Source: Sungkyunkwania multivorans
Lineage (GTDB): Bacteria > Bacteroidota > Bacteroidia > Flavobacteriales > Flavobacteriaceae
DNA length: 64,000 nucleotides
Direction of reading: 5' to 3'
Assembly (NCBI RefSeq): GCF_042675645.1
Contig: NZ_JBHTJH010000004.1
Span: 62,001-126,000, forward strand
The position numbers and the translations under genes were made by a program. The notes under the pieces are model-generated. The model had not been told where the DNA came from and searched no databases. It worked only from the letters and a program-made list of their open reading frames with translations. Below are positions 24,547-33,922 of the stretch, in pieces (position 1 is the stretch's first letter; each line of letters begins with the position of its first letter).

Positions 24547-25626
24547 GTGAAGATCTTAGATTGGTATATATTGAAGCGCTACTTGCAAACATTCTTTGTG
24601 ATGCTTTTGCTCTTTGTGCCAATCGCCATTATGGTGCATGTCTCAGAGAAGATAGACAAATTCAAAGACAACGATGTGCCATTGGACGCGATTCTCCCTT
24701 TTTATTTGGACTACACCATCTATATTGGCTTCCTGCTTTTTTCGATATTTCTATTCATTTCGGTTATTTGGTTCACTTCAAAATTGGCGAATAATACCGA
24801 GGTCATTGCGATGCTCAGCTCGGGTATTTCCTTTTACAGATACCTTCGACCCTATATGATCGGAGCCACCATCATCGCGTTCATCGCTTTGGTAGGAGGG
24901 ATGTTTGTGCTACCTGCGGCCAGCAAGGGATACAACGAATTCAATTTTAAATATTTCAAAGGAGGCCTGCAAAAGGCGCAACAAACCTCGGCACTGTACA
25001 AACAAGTGAATGATAATGACTATATCTATGTAAGCAGTTACGACCCTGCCAAAAAAATGGCATACAACTTTTCTTATGAGCATTTTGATGGCAATAGACT
25101 GGTGTACAAGATCAATGCCCGAAATATTCGTTGGATAGAGGAAGACACCTTATATCGTCTTTCGGGTTATAAGAAAAGGGTCATCGAAGAGACCAATGAT
25201 TCTATACAAGAAATGAGAAGGGTGGATGCTAAATTTCCCTTCAATATCGAGGATCTTTCTGTGGTGAATTATATGGCCGAAACGCTGAATTACAATGAAC
25301 TGAATGACTTCATAGAAAAGGAAAGACAAAGTGGCTCGTCATTGGTCAATAATCATTTACTGGTGAAATATAAAAGAATCAGTTTACCCGTATCGGTGTT
25401 CATACTCACCATCATTGCTGTGGCCGTCGCTTCATTTAAGCGTCGTGGCGGAATGGGCGTCAACCTTGCCTTTGGCATCCTTATCGCCTTTACCTTCGTA
25501 TTTTTCGATAAGATATTTGGTGTCATGGCACAGAAATCCGACTTTTCACCGATGCTTGCCGCTTGGTTGCCCAACATCGTTTTCGGAATTTTTGCAGTTT
25601 ATCTCTTGAACAATGCCAAACGTTAA
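24547..25626 (+). CDS. LptF/LptG-family LPS export permease
   Basis: 359 aa. GTG start one base after tgt. N-terminal ILDWYILKRYLQTFFVMLLLF and VIWFTSKLANNTEVIAMLSSGISFYRYLRP are YjgP/YjgQ family hallmarks (the NEVIAM-type coupling helix), with a periplasmic beta-jellyroll domain (about 130-270) and three C-terminal transmembrane helices (ISLPVSVFILTIIAVAVASFKRRGGMG). It acts in the inner membrane with LptB to extract lipopolysaccharide. F or G cannot be decided. Confidence 0.9.
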   Translation: MKILDWYILKRYLQTFFVMLLLFVPIAIMVHVSEKIDKFKDNDVPLDAILPFYLDYTIYIGFLLFSIFLFISVIWFTSKLANNTEVIAMLSSGISFYRYLRPYMIGATIIAFIALVGGMFVLPAASKGYNEFNFKYFKGGLQKAQQTSALYKQVNDNDYIYVSSYDPAKKMAYNFSYEHFDGNRLVYKINARNIRWIEEDTLYRLSGYKKRVIEETNDSIQEMRRVDAKFPFNIEDLSVVNYMAETLNYNELNDFIEKERQSGSSLVNNHLLVKYKRISLPVSVFILTIIAVAVASFKRRGGMGVNLAFGILIAFTFVFFDKIFGVMAQKSDFSPMLAAWLPNIVFGIFAVYLLNNAKR

Positions 25627-26506
25627 ACTCAAAAATTATCTCCATTTACATTTTATTGTCTTCATTTGGGGTTTTACTGCCGTCCTTGGCGCCCTGATCA
25701 CTATCGACGCCATACCCTTGGTCTGGTATCGGATGTTGATGGCCTCAGGTTTTATTTTCATATTTATTTATATTAGGAAGATTCCGTTGAAGATTCCCAA
25801 GAGAGTGCTGTTTGGCTTTCTTTTTGCAGGTTTGCTCATTGCGTTGCACTGGCTCACCTTCTTTAAGGCGATCAAGGTCTCCAATGTTTCCATCACCTTG
25901 GCGATGATGTCTACAGGAGCTTTTTTCACAGCGATCATGGAACCTTTCTTTTACAAGAGAAAAGTAATATGGTACGAGCTATTCTTTGGGCTGGTCGTCA
26001 TTTTTGGATTGTTGATCATTTTCAATATCGAGGCCGATCATACCTTAGGCATCATCTACGGTTTGATTTCGGCCTTTCTATCCGCAGTTTTTTCGATCAT
26101 CAACGGCAAGTTTGCCAAAGAGCATAATGCTTCTGTCATCTCCTTTTATGAGTTGCTCGGTGGTATGGGCTTCATTTCTATCTATCTGGCATTGAATGGT
26201 GATTTTTCCATTGATCTTTTCAAGTTACCTGCCATGGATTGGGTTTGGCTGGTGATGCTAGCATCTGTTTGTACCGCTTATGCCTTTATCGCTTCCGTGG
26301 CGGTGATGAAATATTTAAGTCCGTATACCGTAATGTTAACTATCAATTTAGAGCCCGTCTACGGAATTTTACTGGCATTTGTGGTGTTTGGTGAAAAAGA
26401 ACAAATGAGCCATGAGTTCTATTTGGGAGCAGTTATTATTCTATTGACAGTCATAGCCAATGGCATCGTTAAGAATTCCAAAAGACTAAAAAGCACTTTA
26501 TCCTAA
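25613..26506 (+). CDS. EamA/DMT-family transporter
   Basis: 297 aa, ten predicted transmembrane segments in two EamA repeats; the first begins LHFIVFIWGFTAVLGALI with YRMLMASGFIFIF. The substrate is unknown (family members export amino acids, nucleosides or drugs). The start overlaps the lptF/G-like gene by 14 bp. Confidence 0.88.
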   Translation: MPNVKLKNYLHLHFIVFIWGFTAVLGALITIDAIPLVWYRMLMASGFIFIFIYIRKIPLKIPKRVLFGFLFAGLLIALHWLTFFKAIKVSNVSITLAMMSTGAFFTAIMEPFFYKRKVIWYELFFGLVVIFGLLIIFNIEADHTLGIIYGLISAFLSAVFSIINGKFAKEHNASVISFYELLGGMGFISIYLALNGDFSIDLFKLPAMDWVWLVMLASVCTAYAFIASVAVMKYLSPYTVMLTINLEPVYGILLAFVVFGEKEQMSHEFYLGAVIILLTVIANGIVKNSKRLKSTLS

Positions 26507-26563
26507 GCCAACACAACGAAAGTTTTTATATTTGTATGCTAACTAACAACAATAAATAACCTC

Positions 26564-27517
26564 ATGGAGTATTTAGAGTTTGAGCTCCCCATCAAAGAAC
26601 TGGAAGAACAATTGGACAAGTGTCAGGTCATCGGTAAAGAGAGTGACATTGATGTTTCGGATACCTGTAAGCAAATAGAGAAGAAATTAGCGGCCACGAA
26701 AAAGGAGATCTACGGAAATTTGACGGCATGGCAACGTGTTCAGATGTCCAGACATCCCTCAAGGCCTTACACCTTAGATTATATCAATGCGATCTGTGGT
26801 GAAAGTTTCCTTGAGTTACATGGTGATAGAACCGTGAAGGATGACAAAGCCATGATCGGTGGTCTCGGAAAGATCGGAGATCAATCGTACATGTTTGTTG
26901 GCCAACAAAAGGGATATAACACAAAGACGAGGCAATATAGAAATTTCGGGATGGCCAATCCCGAAGGATATCGCAAAGCACTGCGATTGATGAAGTCTGC
27001 CGAGAAATTCGGTATACCTGTAGTGACCTTGATAGATACTCCGGGCGCATACCCAGGATTGGAAGCCGAAGAGCGCGGTCAGGGCGAGGCCATCGCCAGA
27101 AATATATTTGAAATGACCCGTCTCAAAGTACCCATCATTACCGTTATCATAGGTGAAGGTGCTTCGGGTGGCGCTCTGGGAATTGGGGTTGGTGATACGG
27201 TACTGATGCTAGAAAATACGTGGTATTCAGTGATTTCTCCAGAATCGTGTTCTTCAATATTATGGAGGAGTTGGGAGTATAAAGAACAGGCAGCAGAGGC
27301 CTTGAAACTGACCGCTAGCGACATGAAAAAGTTGAAGATCATCGATAAGATCGTCAAAGAACCCATAGGGGGCGCTCATTCGGATAGAGAGGCGACCTTT
27401 GCGACCGTTAGAGATGAGATCGCGAAGGCATATAAGGCTTTGGAAAAGTTATCCCCAAAAGAACTGGTGGATCAGCGTATGGAAAAGTATGATGCCATGG
27501 GAGTCTTTAAAGGTTAA
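26564..27517 (+). CDS. accA: Acetyl-CoA carboxylase carboxyltransferase, alpha subunit
   Basis: 317 aa crotonase-fold subunit. Motifs: RHPSRPYTLDYI, FLELHGDRTVKDDKAMIGGLG, TLIDTPGAYPGLEAEERGQGEAIARN, GEGASGGALGIGVGD. With AccD it transfers the carboxyl group from biotin to acetyl-CoA to give malonyl-CoA. Length is as usual for the family. Confidence 0.97.
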   Translation: MEYLEFELPIKELEEQLDKCQVIGKESDIDVSDTCKQIEKKLAATKKEIYGNLTAWQRVQMSRHPSRPYTLDYINAICGESFLELHGDRTVKDDKAMIGGLGKIGDQSYMFVGQQKGYNTKTRQYRNFGMANPEGYRKALRLMKSAEKFGIPVVTLIDTPGAYPGLEAEERGQGEAIARNIFEMTRLKVPIITVIIGEGASGGALGIGVGDTVLMLENTWYSVISPESCSSILWRSWEYKEQAAEALKLTASDMKKLKIIDKIVKEPIGGAHSDREATFATVRDEIAKAYKALEKLSPKELVDQRMEKYDAMGVFKG

Positions 27518-27542
27518 AACGAACGAAATAACAGATATATTG

Positions 27543-27572
27543 AAATCCGAAGTGTTGGCTTCGGATTTTTTT
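27543..27572 (+). terminator. Terminator of accA
   Basis: AAATCCGAAG, TGTTGG loop, CTTCGGATTTTTTT; strong stem with T-run 25 bp after the stop codon. Confidence 0.9.
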
Positions 27573-27685
27573 ACCCTTATCAACAATATTTTTTATTTAT
27601 CAACAGTTCAATTGTTAACGAGTAGTGAAGATTAGAACTGATAAAAAGTCAGTCTCAACTTAACAATTTGTTTACATTCGCAACC

Positions 27686-29233
27686 ATGGAAAACCTAAAC
27701 CCAATAACTGGATATAAAGTAGACAAGAGCAAACTGATCAGCCTGGAGAAGGGGAAGATACCACCCCAGGCGCTCGATCTAGAGGAAGTGGTGCTTGGAG
27801 CGATGATGATCGATAAGAAAGGCGTGGACGAGATCATTGATATCTTGCATCCCGACGCTTTTTACAAAGATGCGCACAAATACATTTTTGAGGCCATTTT
27901 CAAACTATTTGAAAACTCAGAACCGATAGATCTACTCACCGTATCTGCTCAATTAAAAAAAGATGCCAAGCTAGAAACCGTCGGAGGGGATTTCTATCTG
28001 ATCTCGTTGACACAGAAAGTATCTTCATCGGCGCATATAGAGTTTCATGCGCGAATTATTTTGCAAAAGTTCATTCAGCGGAGCCTCATCAAGATCTCTA
28101 GCGAGATCATCGAAGATTCCTATGACGAGACCAAAGATGTCTTTACACTATTGGACGAAGCCGAAGCTAAATTGTATGAGGTCACGCAAGGAAACATCAA
28201 AAAGTCTTCAGAGACCGCGCAAAGTTTGGTGATCCAGGCAAAAAAGAAGATCGAGGAAATTTCTAACAAAGAAGGACTTTCTGGTATTGCGACCGGCTTT
28301 ACAAAATTGGATCAGCTGACCTCTGGTTGGCAGCCAAGTGATCTGATCATCGTGGCGGCACGACCTGGTATGGGTAAGACCGCTCTCACGCTGTCCATGG
28401 CCAGAAATATATCCGTAGATAGTAATATTCCCGTAGCGTTCTTTTCGCTAGAAATGTCCTCGGTACAGTTGATAACACGTTTGATCTCTTCAGAGACGGG
28501 GCTTTCTTCCGAGAAGCTAAGAACGGGTAAATTGGAAAAGCACGAGTGGGAGCAACTCAATGTAAAAGTAAAAAGCTTAGAAAAGGCACCGCTTTTTATC
28601 GATGATACTCCTTCACTCTCTATCTTCGATCTAAGAGCAAAAGCGCGTCGTCTGGCCTCACAACATGGCATTAAATTGATCATGATCGATTATTTGCAAC
28701 TGATGACCGCTGGCGGCAGTCAAAAAGGTGGGAATCGAGAACAGGAAATATCGATGATCTCTAGAAATCTAAAAGCCTTGGCAAAGGAATTGAATGTGCC
28801 TGTGATAGCATTGTCACAGCTATCGCGTGCCGTAGAGACCCGTGGTGGTAGCAAGCGGCCTTTGCTCTCTGATCTTCGTGAATCTGGGGCTATCGAGCAA
28901 GATGCCGATATCGTATCATTCATCTATCGTCCGGAATACTATAAGATCGAGGAGTGGGATGATGAAGAGCGTACGCCAACCGCAGGACAAGGAGAATTTA
29001 TCGTTGCGAAACATCGTAATGGTGGTTTAGATAATATTAGGTTAAAGTTTATTGGACATCTGGGTAAATTTGATAACTTGGATGACTTTGATACTCCTTT
29101 CGAGTTTCAATCAAAGATGAACAAGGATGAGGATAATCCATTCATCACCAAAGGATTGCCTAGTGCGGATGAAGCCTTTGGGAGCTCAATGAACGATGAT
29201 TTTAACCCAGATGATAACGAAGTTCCTTTCTAA
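27686..29233 (+). CDS. dnaB: Replicative DNA helicase DnaB
   Basis: 515 aa from ATG 27686 (MENLNPITGY). N-terminal primase-interacting domain with PPQALDLEEVVLGAMMID, linker helix, RecA-type ATPase core with Walker A ARPGMGKTAL, SLEMSSVQLITRLIS, Walker B LIMIDYLQLM, and DLRESGAIEQDADIVSFIYRPEYY. The hexameric helicase unwinds the fork. A TTG six codons upstream is open but unlikely. No intein is present. Confidence 0.96.
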   Translation: MENLNPITGYKVDKSKLISLEKGKIPPQALDLEEVVLGAMMIDKKGVDEIIDILHPDAFYKDAHKYIFEAIFKLFENSEPIDLLTVSAQLKKDAKLETVGGDFYLISLTQKVSSSAHIEFHARIILQKFIQRSLIKISSEIIEDSYDETKDVFTLLDEAEAKLYEVTQGNIKKSSETAQSLVIQAKKKIEEISNKEGLSGIATGFTKLDQLTSGWQPSDLIIVAARPGMGKTALTLSMARNISVDSNIPVAFFSLEMSSVQLITRLISSETGLSSEKLRTGKLEKHEWEQLNVKVKSLEKAPLFIDDTPSLSIFDLRAKARRLASQHGIKLIMIDYLQLMTAGGSQKGGNREQEISMISRNLKALAKELNVPVIALSQLSRAVETRGGSKRPLLSDLRESGAIEQDADIVSFIYRPEYYKIEEWDDEERTPTAGQGEFIVAKHRNGGLDNIRLKFIGHLGKFDNLDDFDTPFEFQSKMNKDEDNPFITKGLPSADEAFGSSMNDDFNPDDNEVPF

Positions 29234-29264
29234 AATTAATACAATAAATAATCGCAAATTAATT

Positions 29265-29327
29265 CCCCTCCTTGTCAAGGAGGCCTGCTTGCCGGCAAGA
29301 CAGGTGTGCCCGAAGGGCGGGATGGTT
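29265..29327. repeat. Interspersed palindromic repeat after dnaB
   Basis: Nested inverted repeats: CTCCTTG/CAAGGAG, CTTGCCGGCAAG, and GCCCGAAGGGC. It resembles the short REP-like elements elsewhere in the window and overlaps the first possible start codons of the next gene. Confidence 0.65.
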
Positions 29328-30635
29328 GAAGATTCACGAGTCTCAATAGGGAAATTATCTTTTTTATCGCCTCTAGCAAGCCTTCTTATTTGCTTGTTGT
29401 TCTTCCTTTTTACTACCTATTCGGCATTCGCCTCCTACCTGCTTATACCTATGGACGCCGAGGGCCAAGAAAATCATCTCAAAGCCTATGGCATTACCTA
29501 TTGGAGCTTGGAAAGGAAAGTAAAGGTCAAATGGTTACTCAATTATCGAGGTGGCTCTTTCTTGCTACCCAATTCTGAAGAAATAAAAAAGGAATGCCAG
29601 ATCCGCGGTGTTTCTTTTGAGGTCCTTTCTACTTCCAAAGCTGAAAGCATTCTCGCCGAAATTAGCAGTCCGGCAAAGAATCAAGAGGCGGTGGTTTTAG
29701 AAAAAGCACCGAAGATCGCTGTGTATTCTCCCAAAGGCAATCAGCCGTGGGATGATGCGGTAACCATGGTGTTGACCTATGCCGAGATTCCGTACACGAT
29801 CGTCTATGACGAAGAGGTGCTAAGTGATGAGTTGTTACTTTACGATTGGCTGCATCTTCACCATGAAGATTTTACTGGGCAATACGGAAAGTTTTACGGG
29901 GCTTACCGAGCTGCGCCATGGTATATTCAACAAAAGAAAGAAGCAGAAGCGTTGGCGGCCAAGTTGGGCTTTAGCAAAGTCTCTGAGGAGAAGCAGGCCG
30001 TCGCGTTAAAGATCAGAGATTATGTTGTGGGTGGCGGATTTATGTTTGCCATGTGTTCGGCTACCGATAGTTTTGACATTGCCCTGGCAGCCGAAAATGT
30101 GGATATCTGTGAGCCGATGTTCGACGGTGACCCTTCCGACCCAAATTATCAATCGCGTATCGATTACAGAAAAACATTCGCCTTTACCAATTTTACTTTG
30201 GAAAGAAGACCCGATCGTTATGAGTTCTCATCGATAGATATGACCAATAAGCGAAGGATCTCTCAAGAGACCGATTATTTCACCTTGATGGATTTCTCCG
30301 CAAAGTGGGACCCCATCCCAACGATGCTCTGTCAAAACCATACCGCTTTGGTAAAAGGTTTTATGGGGCAGACCACTTCTTTTGATCGCAACGAGATCAA
30401 AGCCAACGTGCTGGTGATGGGAGAGAATAGAAGTAATGGAGAAGCAAGATATATCCACGGCATCAAGGGCAAGGGATTCTTTACTTTCTACGGCGGACAC
30501 GACCCTGAGGATTATCGCCATAGGGTTGGTGACCCTAAGACAGAATTGGACCTGCATCCAACTTCACCCGGCTATCGTTTGATATTGAACAATGTCCTTT
30601 TTCCCGCCGCGCGCAAGAAAAAGCAGAAAACCTAA
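29322..30635 (+). CDS. Conserved secreted protein of unknown function
   Basis: 437 aa from the first ATG after the repeat element (29322). The true start may be a little later, just before the hydrophobic segment LASLLICLLFFLFTTYSAFA, which acts as signal peptide. The mature part (YLLIPMDAEGQENHLKAYGITYW, then KIAVYSPKGNQPWDDAVTMVL, LYDWLHLHHEDFTGQYGKFYG, GEARYIHGIKGKGFFTFYGGHDPEDY) looks like a conserved Bacteroidota family with a glutamine-amidotransferase-like arrangement in the middle. Such proteins are sometimes labelled asparagine synthetase B, but I see no synthetase motifs. Confidence 0.7.
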   Translation: MVEDSRVSIGKLSFLSPLASLLICLLFFLFTTYSAFASYLLIPMDAEGQENHLKAYGITYWSLERKVKVKWLLNYRGGSFLLPNSEEIKKECQIRGVSFEVLSTSKAESILAEISSPAKNQEAVVLEKAPKIAVYSPKGNQPWDDAVTMVLTYAEIPYTIVYDEEVLSDELLLYDWLHLHHEDFTGQYGKFYGAYRAAPWYIQQKKEAEALAAKLGFSKVSEEKQAVALKIRDYVVGGGFMFAMCSATDSFDIALAAENVDICEPMFDGDPSDPNYQSRIDYRKTFAFTNFTLERRPDRYEFSSIDMTNKRRISQETDYFTLMDFSAKWDPIPTMLCQNHTALVKGFMGQTTSFDRNEIKANVLVMGENRSNGEARYIHGIKGKGFFTFYGGHDPEDYRHRVGDPKTELDLHPTSPGYRLILNNVLFPAARKKKQKT

Positions 30636-31019
30636 TTATCTATTTCGAACATTTGTGAGGAATCGCTCCATGGATATAATCGAAATACAACCCAAAGCAT
30701 AAGCCAATATATCCATCCAATCAAAGGTGTTGCCCAAAACGATCGATGCTACCTTATTGTCTTCAATACCTAAAATTTTGGGCAGGTCAAACAACTGAAG
30801 CCCTTCAATAGTACAGGCAAAAACAAATATTCCTAAAATGAGTAGCAAGACATTCTTTGATTCAAGAAAACTTCGAATTGCCGCGTATATCAAAATTACC
30901 ACCAGTACATCGCCAATAAAATGACGTAGAAATCCAGAACCATAACGTGCGATCAATACTTCTACCAAAAATAGCACGACAGTAAGAAGAATATATTTAA
31001 TGGAAAGTCTGAATTTCAT
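30636..31019 (-). CDS. DUF2809 family membrane protein
   Basis: 127 aa with four hydrophobic helices; LRHFIGDVLVVILIYAAIRSF, CTIEGLQLFDLPKILGI and LGNTFDWMDILAYALGC are typical of the DUF2809 (VanZ-like) family. Function unknown. Convergent with, and directly abutting, the preceding gene. Confidence 0.8.
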   Translation of the reverse strand: MKFRLSIKYILLTVVLFLVEVLIARYGSGFLRHFIGDVLVVILIYAAIRSFLESKNVLLLILGIFVFACTIEGLQLFDLPKILGIEDNKVASIVLGNTFDWMDILAYALGCISIISMERFLTNVRNR

Positions 31020-31108
31020 GCTGTTTTATTCAAAAGCTAAAATACAACTTTGCATCATAGGCCAAACCATTAAAAATTGTACTTTTGCAGCCCGAAAACA
31101 TTCGAGAT

Positions 31109-32410
31109 ATGCGCACTAAATCCTTAAAAAAGAATAAAATAAATGTGGTCACCTTAGGTTGCTCTAAGAATGTCTACGATTCTGAGGTCTTGATGGGACA
31201 ATTACGTGCTAACAAGAAGGAAGTGGTCCATGAAGAGGAAGGCAATATCGTAGTGATCAACACTTGCGGCTTTATCAACAACGCCAAGGAAGAGTCTGTG
31301 AACACGATCTTGGAATATGTGCAGAAGAAGCAAGAAGGTGCCGTGGACAAAGTGTTTGTCACCGGATGTTTGAGTGAGCGCTACAAACCAGACTTGCAGG
31401 AAGAGATTCCAGATGTAGACCAGTATTTTGGGACGACAGAATTACCTGGTCTATTAAAGGCGCTTGGTGCTGATTATAAGCACGAACTCATCGGTGAACG
31501 CTTGACCACCACGCCAAAGAATTATGCCTATTTGAAGATCGCCGAAGGATGTGACCGCCCCTGTTCCTTTTGTGCGATTCCCTTGATGAGAGGTACGCAC
31601 AGATCCACTCCAATAGAGGATTTGGTAACTGAAGCTGAAAAACTTGCGGCCAACGGGGTCAAAGAATTAATTTTGATCGCGCAAGACCTCACCTATTACG
31701 GTCTTGATTTATATAAGAAAAGGCGTCTGGCGGATCTGCTCAGAGCCTTGGTGGAAGTCGATGGTATCGAATGGATACGTTTGCATTATGCCTTTCCAAC
31801 TGGTTTTCCGATGGATGTACTGGAGGTAATGAATGAAGAGCCAAAAGTTTGTAACTATCTCGATATTCCACTTCAACATATATCGGATGCTATATTGAAA
31901 AGCATGCGTCGAGGTACCACGCAAGAGAAGACGACCAAACTGCTGAAGGAATTCCGTACGGCAGTGCCCGATATGACCATCAGAACGACGTTGATCGTAG
32001 GGTATCCAGGAGAGACCGAAGAAGATTTTGAAACCCTCAAAAATTGGGTCGAGGAAATGCGTTTTGAACGTTTGGGATGTTTCACCTATTCGCACGAGGA
32101 GAACACTCATGCCTACAATTTGGGGGATGATGTTCCTGAAGAAGTGAAGCAACAACGCGCTGCCGAGATCATGGAAATTCAGTCACAGATATCCTGGGAG
32201 TTGAATCAAGAGAAGATTGGGAAGACCTTTAAGGTGATCATCGACCGTAAGGAAGGGAACCATTTTGTAGGTCGTACCGAATTTGACTCGCCCGATGTGG
32301 ACAACGAGGTATTGATCGATGCTACAAAACACTATGTAAAGCAAGGTGACTTTGTGGAGGTGACCATCACCGAAGCTGCCGACTTCGATCTGTATGCCGA
32401 ACCTGTTTAA
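31109..32410 (+). CDS. rimO: Ribosomal protein S12 methylthiotransferase RimO
   Basis: 433 aa from ATG 31109. N-terminal UPF0004 domain with the first Fe-S cluster cysteines (VVTLGCSKN, NTCGFI, VTGCLSER), radical-SAM triad GCDRPCSFCAIPLMRG, and a C-terminal TRAM domain (about 370-433). It adds a methylthio group to the conserved Asp of S12. The RimO rather than MiaB assignment rests on the GCSKN, AQDLTYYG and LPLQH-like (IPLQH) stretches. Confidence 0.95.
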   Translation: MRTKSLKKNKINVVTLGCSKNVYDSEVLMGQLRANKKEVVHEEEGNIVVINTCGFINNAKEESVNTILEYVQKKQEGAVDKVFVTGCLSERYKPDLQEEIPDVDQYFGTTELPGLLKALGADYKHELIGERLTTTPKNYAYLKIAEGCDRPCSFCAIPLMRGTHRSTPIEDLVTEAEKLAANGVKELILIAQDLTYYGLDLYKKRRLADLLRALVEVDGIEWIRLHYAFPTGFPMDVLEVMNEEPKVCNYLDIPLQHISDAILKSMRRGTTQEKTTKLLKEFRTAVPDMTIRTTLIVGYPGETEEDFETLKNWVEEMRFERLGCFTYSHEENTHAYNLGDDVPEEVKQQRAAEIMEIQSQISWELNQEKIGKTFKVIIDRKEGNHFVGRTEFDSPDVDNEVLIDATKHYVKQGDFVEVTITEAADFDLYAEPV

Positions 32411-32457
32411 CTCTCAACCTAAATAGTTCGGCGGGTTGAGCTTTGCGAGGAACTCGT

Positions 32458-32853
32458 TTAAGCCCCTTTCATCTTCATCAAAAACTCGCCCATCTTTTGG
32501 TGAACGATGTTTACCGCTTTTAGTGGGCGTACCATCACCTTGATGTCTTGCAGCTTCCCTTCATCATTGAAGGTGATCATGTCAATACCTTCAACGGTGA
32601 TACCATCAATTTCGGTCTTGAATTCAAGAAAGGCGTTGTTGCCTTCGCACACTTCTCTCACGCATTGGAAATGGTCATTAGCGATAATGTTTCCTGCAGC
32701 GATGAGGTACATGCTCACGATCTTCTTTCCCTTTTGAGGCGTCCAGACCACCGGAGAATGCATTACCGCATCTTCAGCTATTAATTCATCTAGCTTAGAA
32801 AAGTCCCTATCACTCAAGAATTGATGCCATAAGGCAAGTCCTGTCTTACTCAT
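32458..32853 (-). CDS. NTF2/SnoaL-like protein
   Basis: 131 aa alpha+beta barrel fold: LDELIAEDAVMHSPVVWTPQKGKKIVSMYL, DHFQCVREVCEGNNAFLEFKTEIDG and a DMITFNDEGKLQDIKVMVRP end, the standard nuclear-transport-factor-2-like pattern. Substrate or role unknown. It overlaps the upstream DUF3291 gene by 4 bp, so the two are co-expressed. Confidence 0.85.
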   Translation of the reverse strand: MSKTGLALWHQFLSDRDFSKLDELIAEDAVMHSPVVWTPQKGKKIVSMYLIAAGNIIANDHFQCVREVCEGNNAFLEFKTEIDGITVEGIDMITFNDEGKLQDIKVMVRPLKAVNIVHQKMGEFLMKMKGA

Positions 32854-33317
32854 GATGTTGATTGTAAATAGTTTTTAAGGTCTTCTGGGGTGAATTTGCT
32901 TTTAAAGCTGAAGGCATAAGGTGTTTCGCCATGTTGTCTCAGATACTTGAGTCGCTTCTTAGCCTCTTCAGGAGATGGGACATGTCCTTCCTCAACAAAC
33001 CAAAGGGCCATGTGCATCTCTTTCATGTTGCTGAACCACTCTTTTTTTCGTCTAAATACCTCCACATGATCGGAGGCATAGACATACTCAAATAAGGCAT
33101 TTCTATCCTTCCAAACCGACATGTTGATGATCAAAAAGTCATCTTCAAAAACTCTTATCGCCGTGGCGTTTTCACTTTCACCCTTTAGACGCCAAACAAA
33201 GCCATCGCTCTTATCTGCCAAAGCGTTTATACGGTCTAGATTATCCACAAAATCTTTCATCACTAGACTATCTATTGGAGCCAACATTCTGGCGATATTC
33301 AATTGTGCTAAATTCAC
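32850..33317 (-). CDS. DUF3291 protein (monooxygenase-like fold)
   Basis: 155 aa. AQLNIARMLAPIDSLVMKDFVDNLDRINALADKSDGFVWRL with NMSVWKDRNALFEYVYASDH and the WFVEEGHVPSPEEAKKRLKYL block define the DUF3291 family, dimeric ferredoxin-like folds of unknown activity. Part of a minus-strand run with pdxH and an FMO upstream. Confidence 0.85.
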   Translation of the reverse strand: MNLAQLNIARMLAPIDSLVMKDFVDNLDRINALADKSDGFVWRLKGESENATAIRVFEDDFLIINMSVWKDRNALFEYVYASDHVEVFRRKKEWFSNMKEMHMALWFVEEGHVPSPEEAKKRLKYLRQHGETPYAFSFKSKFTPEDLKNYLQSTS

Positions 33318-33329
33318 TTTCTATCGATT

Positions 33330-33917
33330 TTAAGGTTGAATATATTGTGCGTCCCAACTGTCTTCTTGGATGGTATAGCATTCTCTAAGATGAAATCTAC
33401 TTTCTTTGAACTCCATAAACTCTATCCGGGTAGGAGCAATGCTAAAACCACCCCAATCTTTTGGTCTAGCTATTTTTTCGTTTTCAAGTTCTTTTAACTT
33501 GTTAAAAAATATCGCTTTTAATTGATCGATCTCTTTGATCTCCATTCCTTGTTCACTGATCAGACTCACTACTTTGGAAGCCTGGTTGCGCTCATCAAAG
33601 TACACAGATGCCAAATCGGAAGAAATTTCCGAAGCGATGCCCTGAACACGGATCTGTCGTAGGGTAGCTTCCCACCAAAAGGTAAGGGCCACTTCTGGCT
33701 TGGCCTTTATTTCTTTACCTTTTAAGGATCCCAACGGACCGGTAATGATAAAGTTCCCATGCCGCACCTCCTTTAGCGAAAGGAAACGTGCATTGGGAAA
33801 GCCGTCCAGACCAAGGGTCGAAAGGCAGCAAGCAGAGGGTATGCTAGCTTTGCTTTTTACCAACTCCTCTTTGTACCATTGGTTGAATTTCTCTATCGGA
33901 TGGGTCATCATACACAA
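33330..33917 (-). CDS. pdxH: Pyridoxamine 5'-phosphate oxidase
   Basis: 195 aa FMN enzyme. N-terminal PIEKFNQWYKEELVKSKASIPSA, FMN site RFLSLKEVRHGNFIITGPLGSLKGKEI, WWEATLRQIRVQG, and the C-terminal PNPOx dimerisation segment RIEFMEFKESRFHLRE. It oxidises PNP/PMP to PLP. The start could be 33917 or the third Met at 33908. Confidence 0.92.
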   Translation of the reverse strand: MCMMTHPIEKFNQWYKEELVKSKASIPSACCLSTLGLDGFPNARFLSLKEVRHGNFIITGPLGSLKGKEIKAKPEVALTFWWEATLRQIRVQGIASEISSDLASVYFDERNQASKVVSLISEQGMEIKEIDQLKAIFFNKLKELENEKIARPKDWGGFSIAPTRIEFMEFKESRFHLRECYTIQEDSWDAQYIQP

Positions 33918-33922
33918 TTGAT

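Noticed and set aside
29322..30635. Asparagine synthetase B label
   Set aside because: No GATase II N-terminal Cys and no ATP-PPase loop; the protein has a signal peptide.
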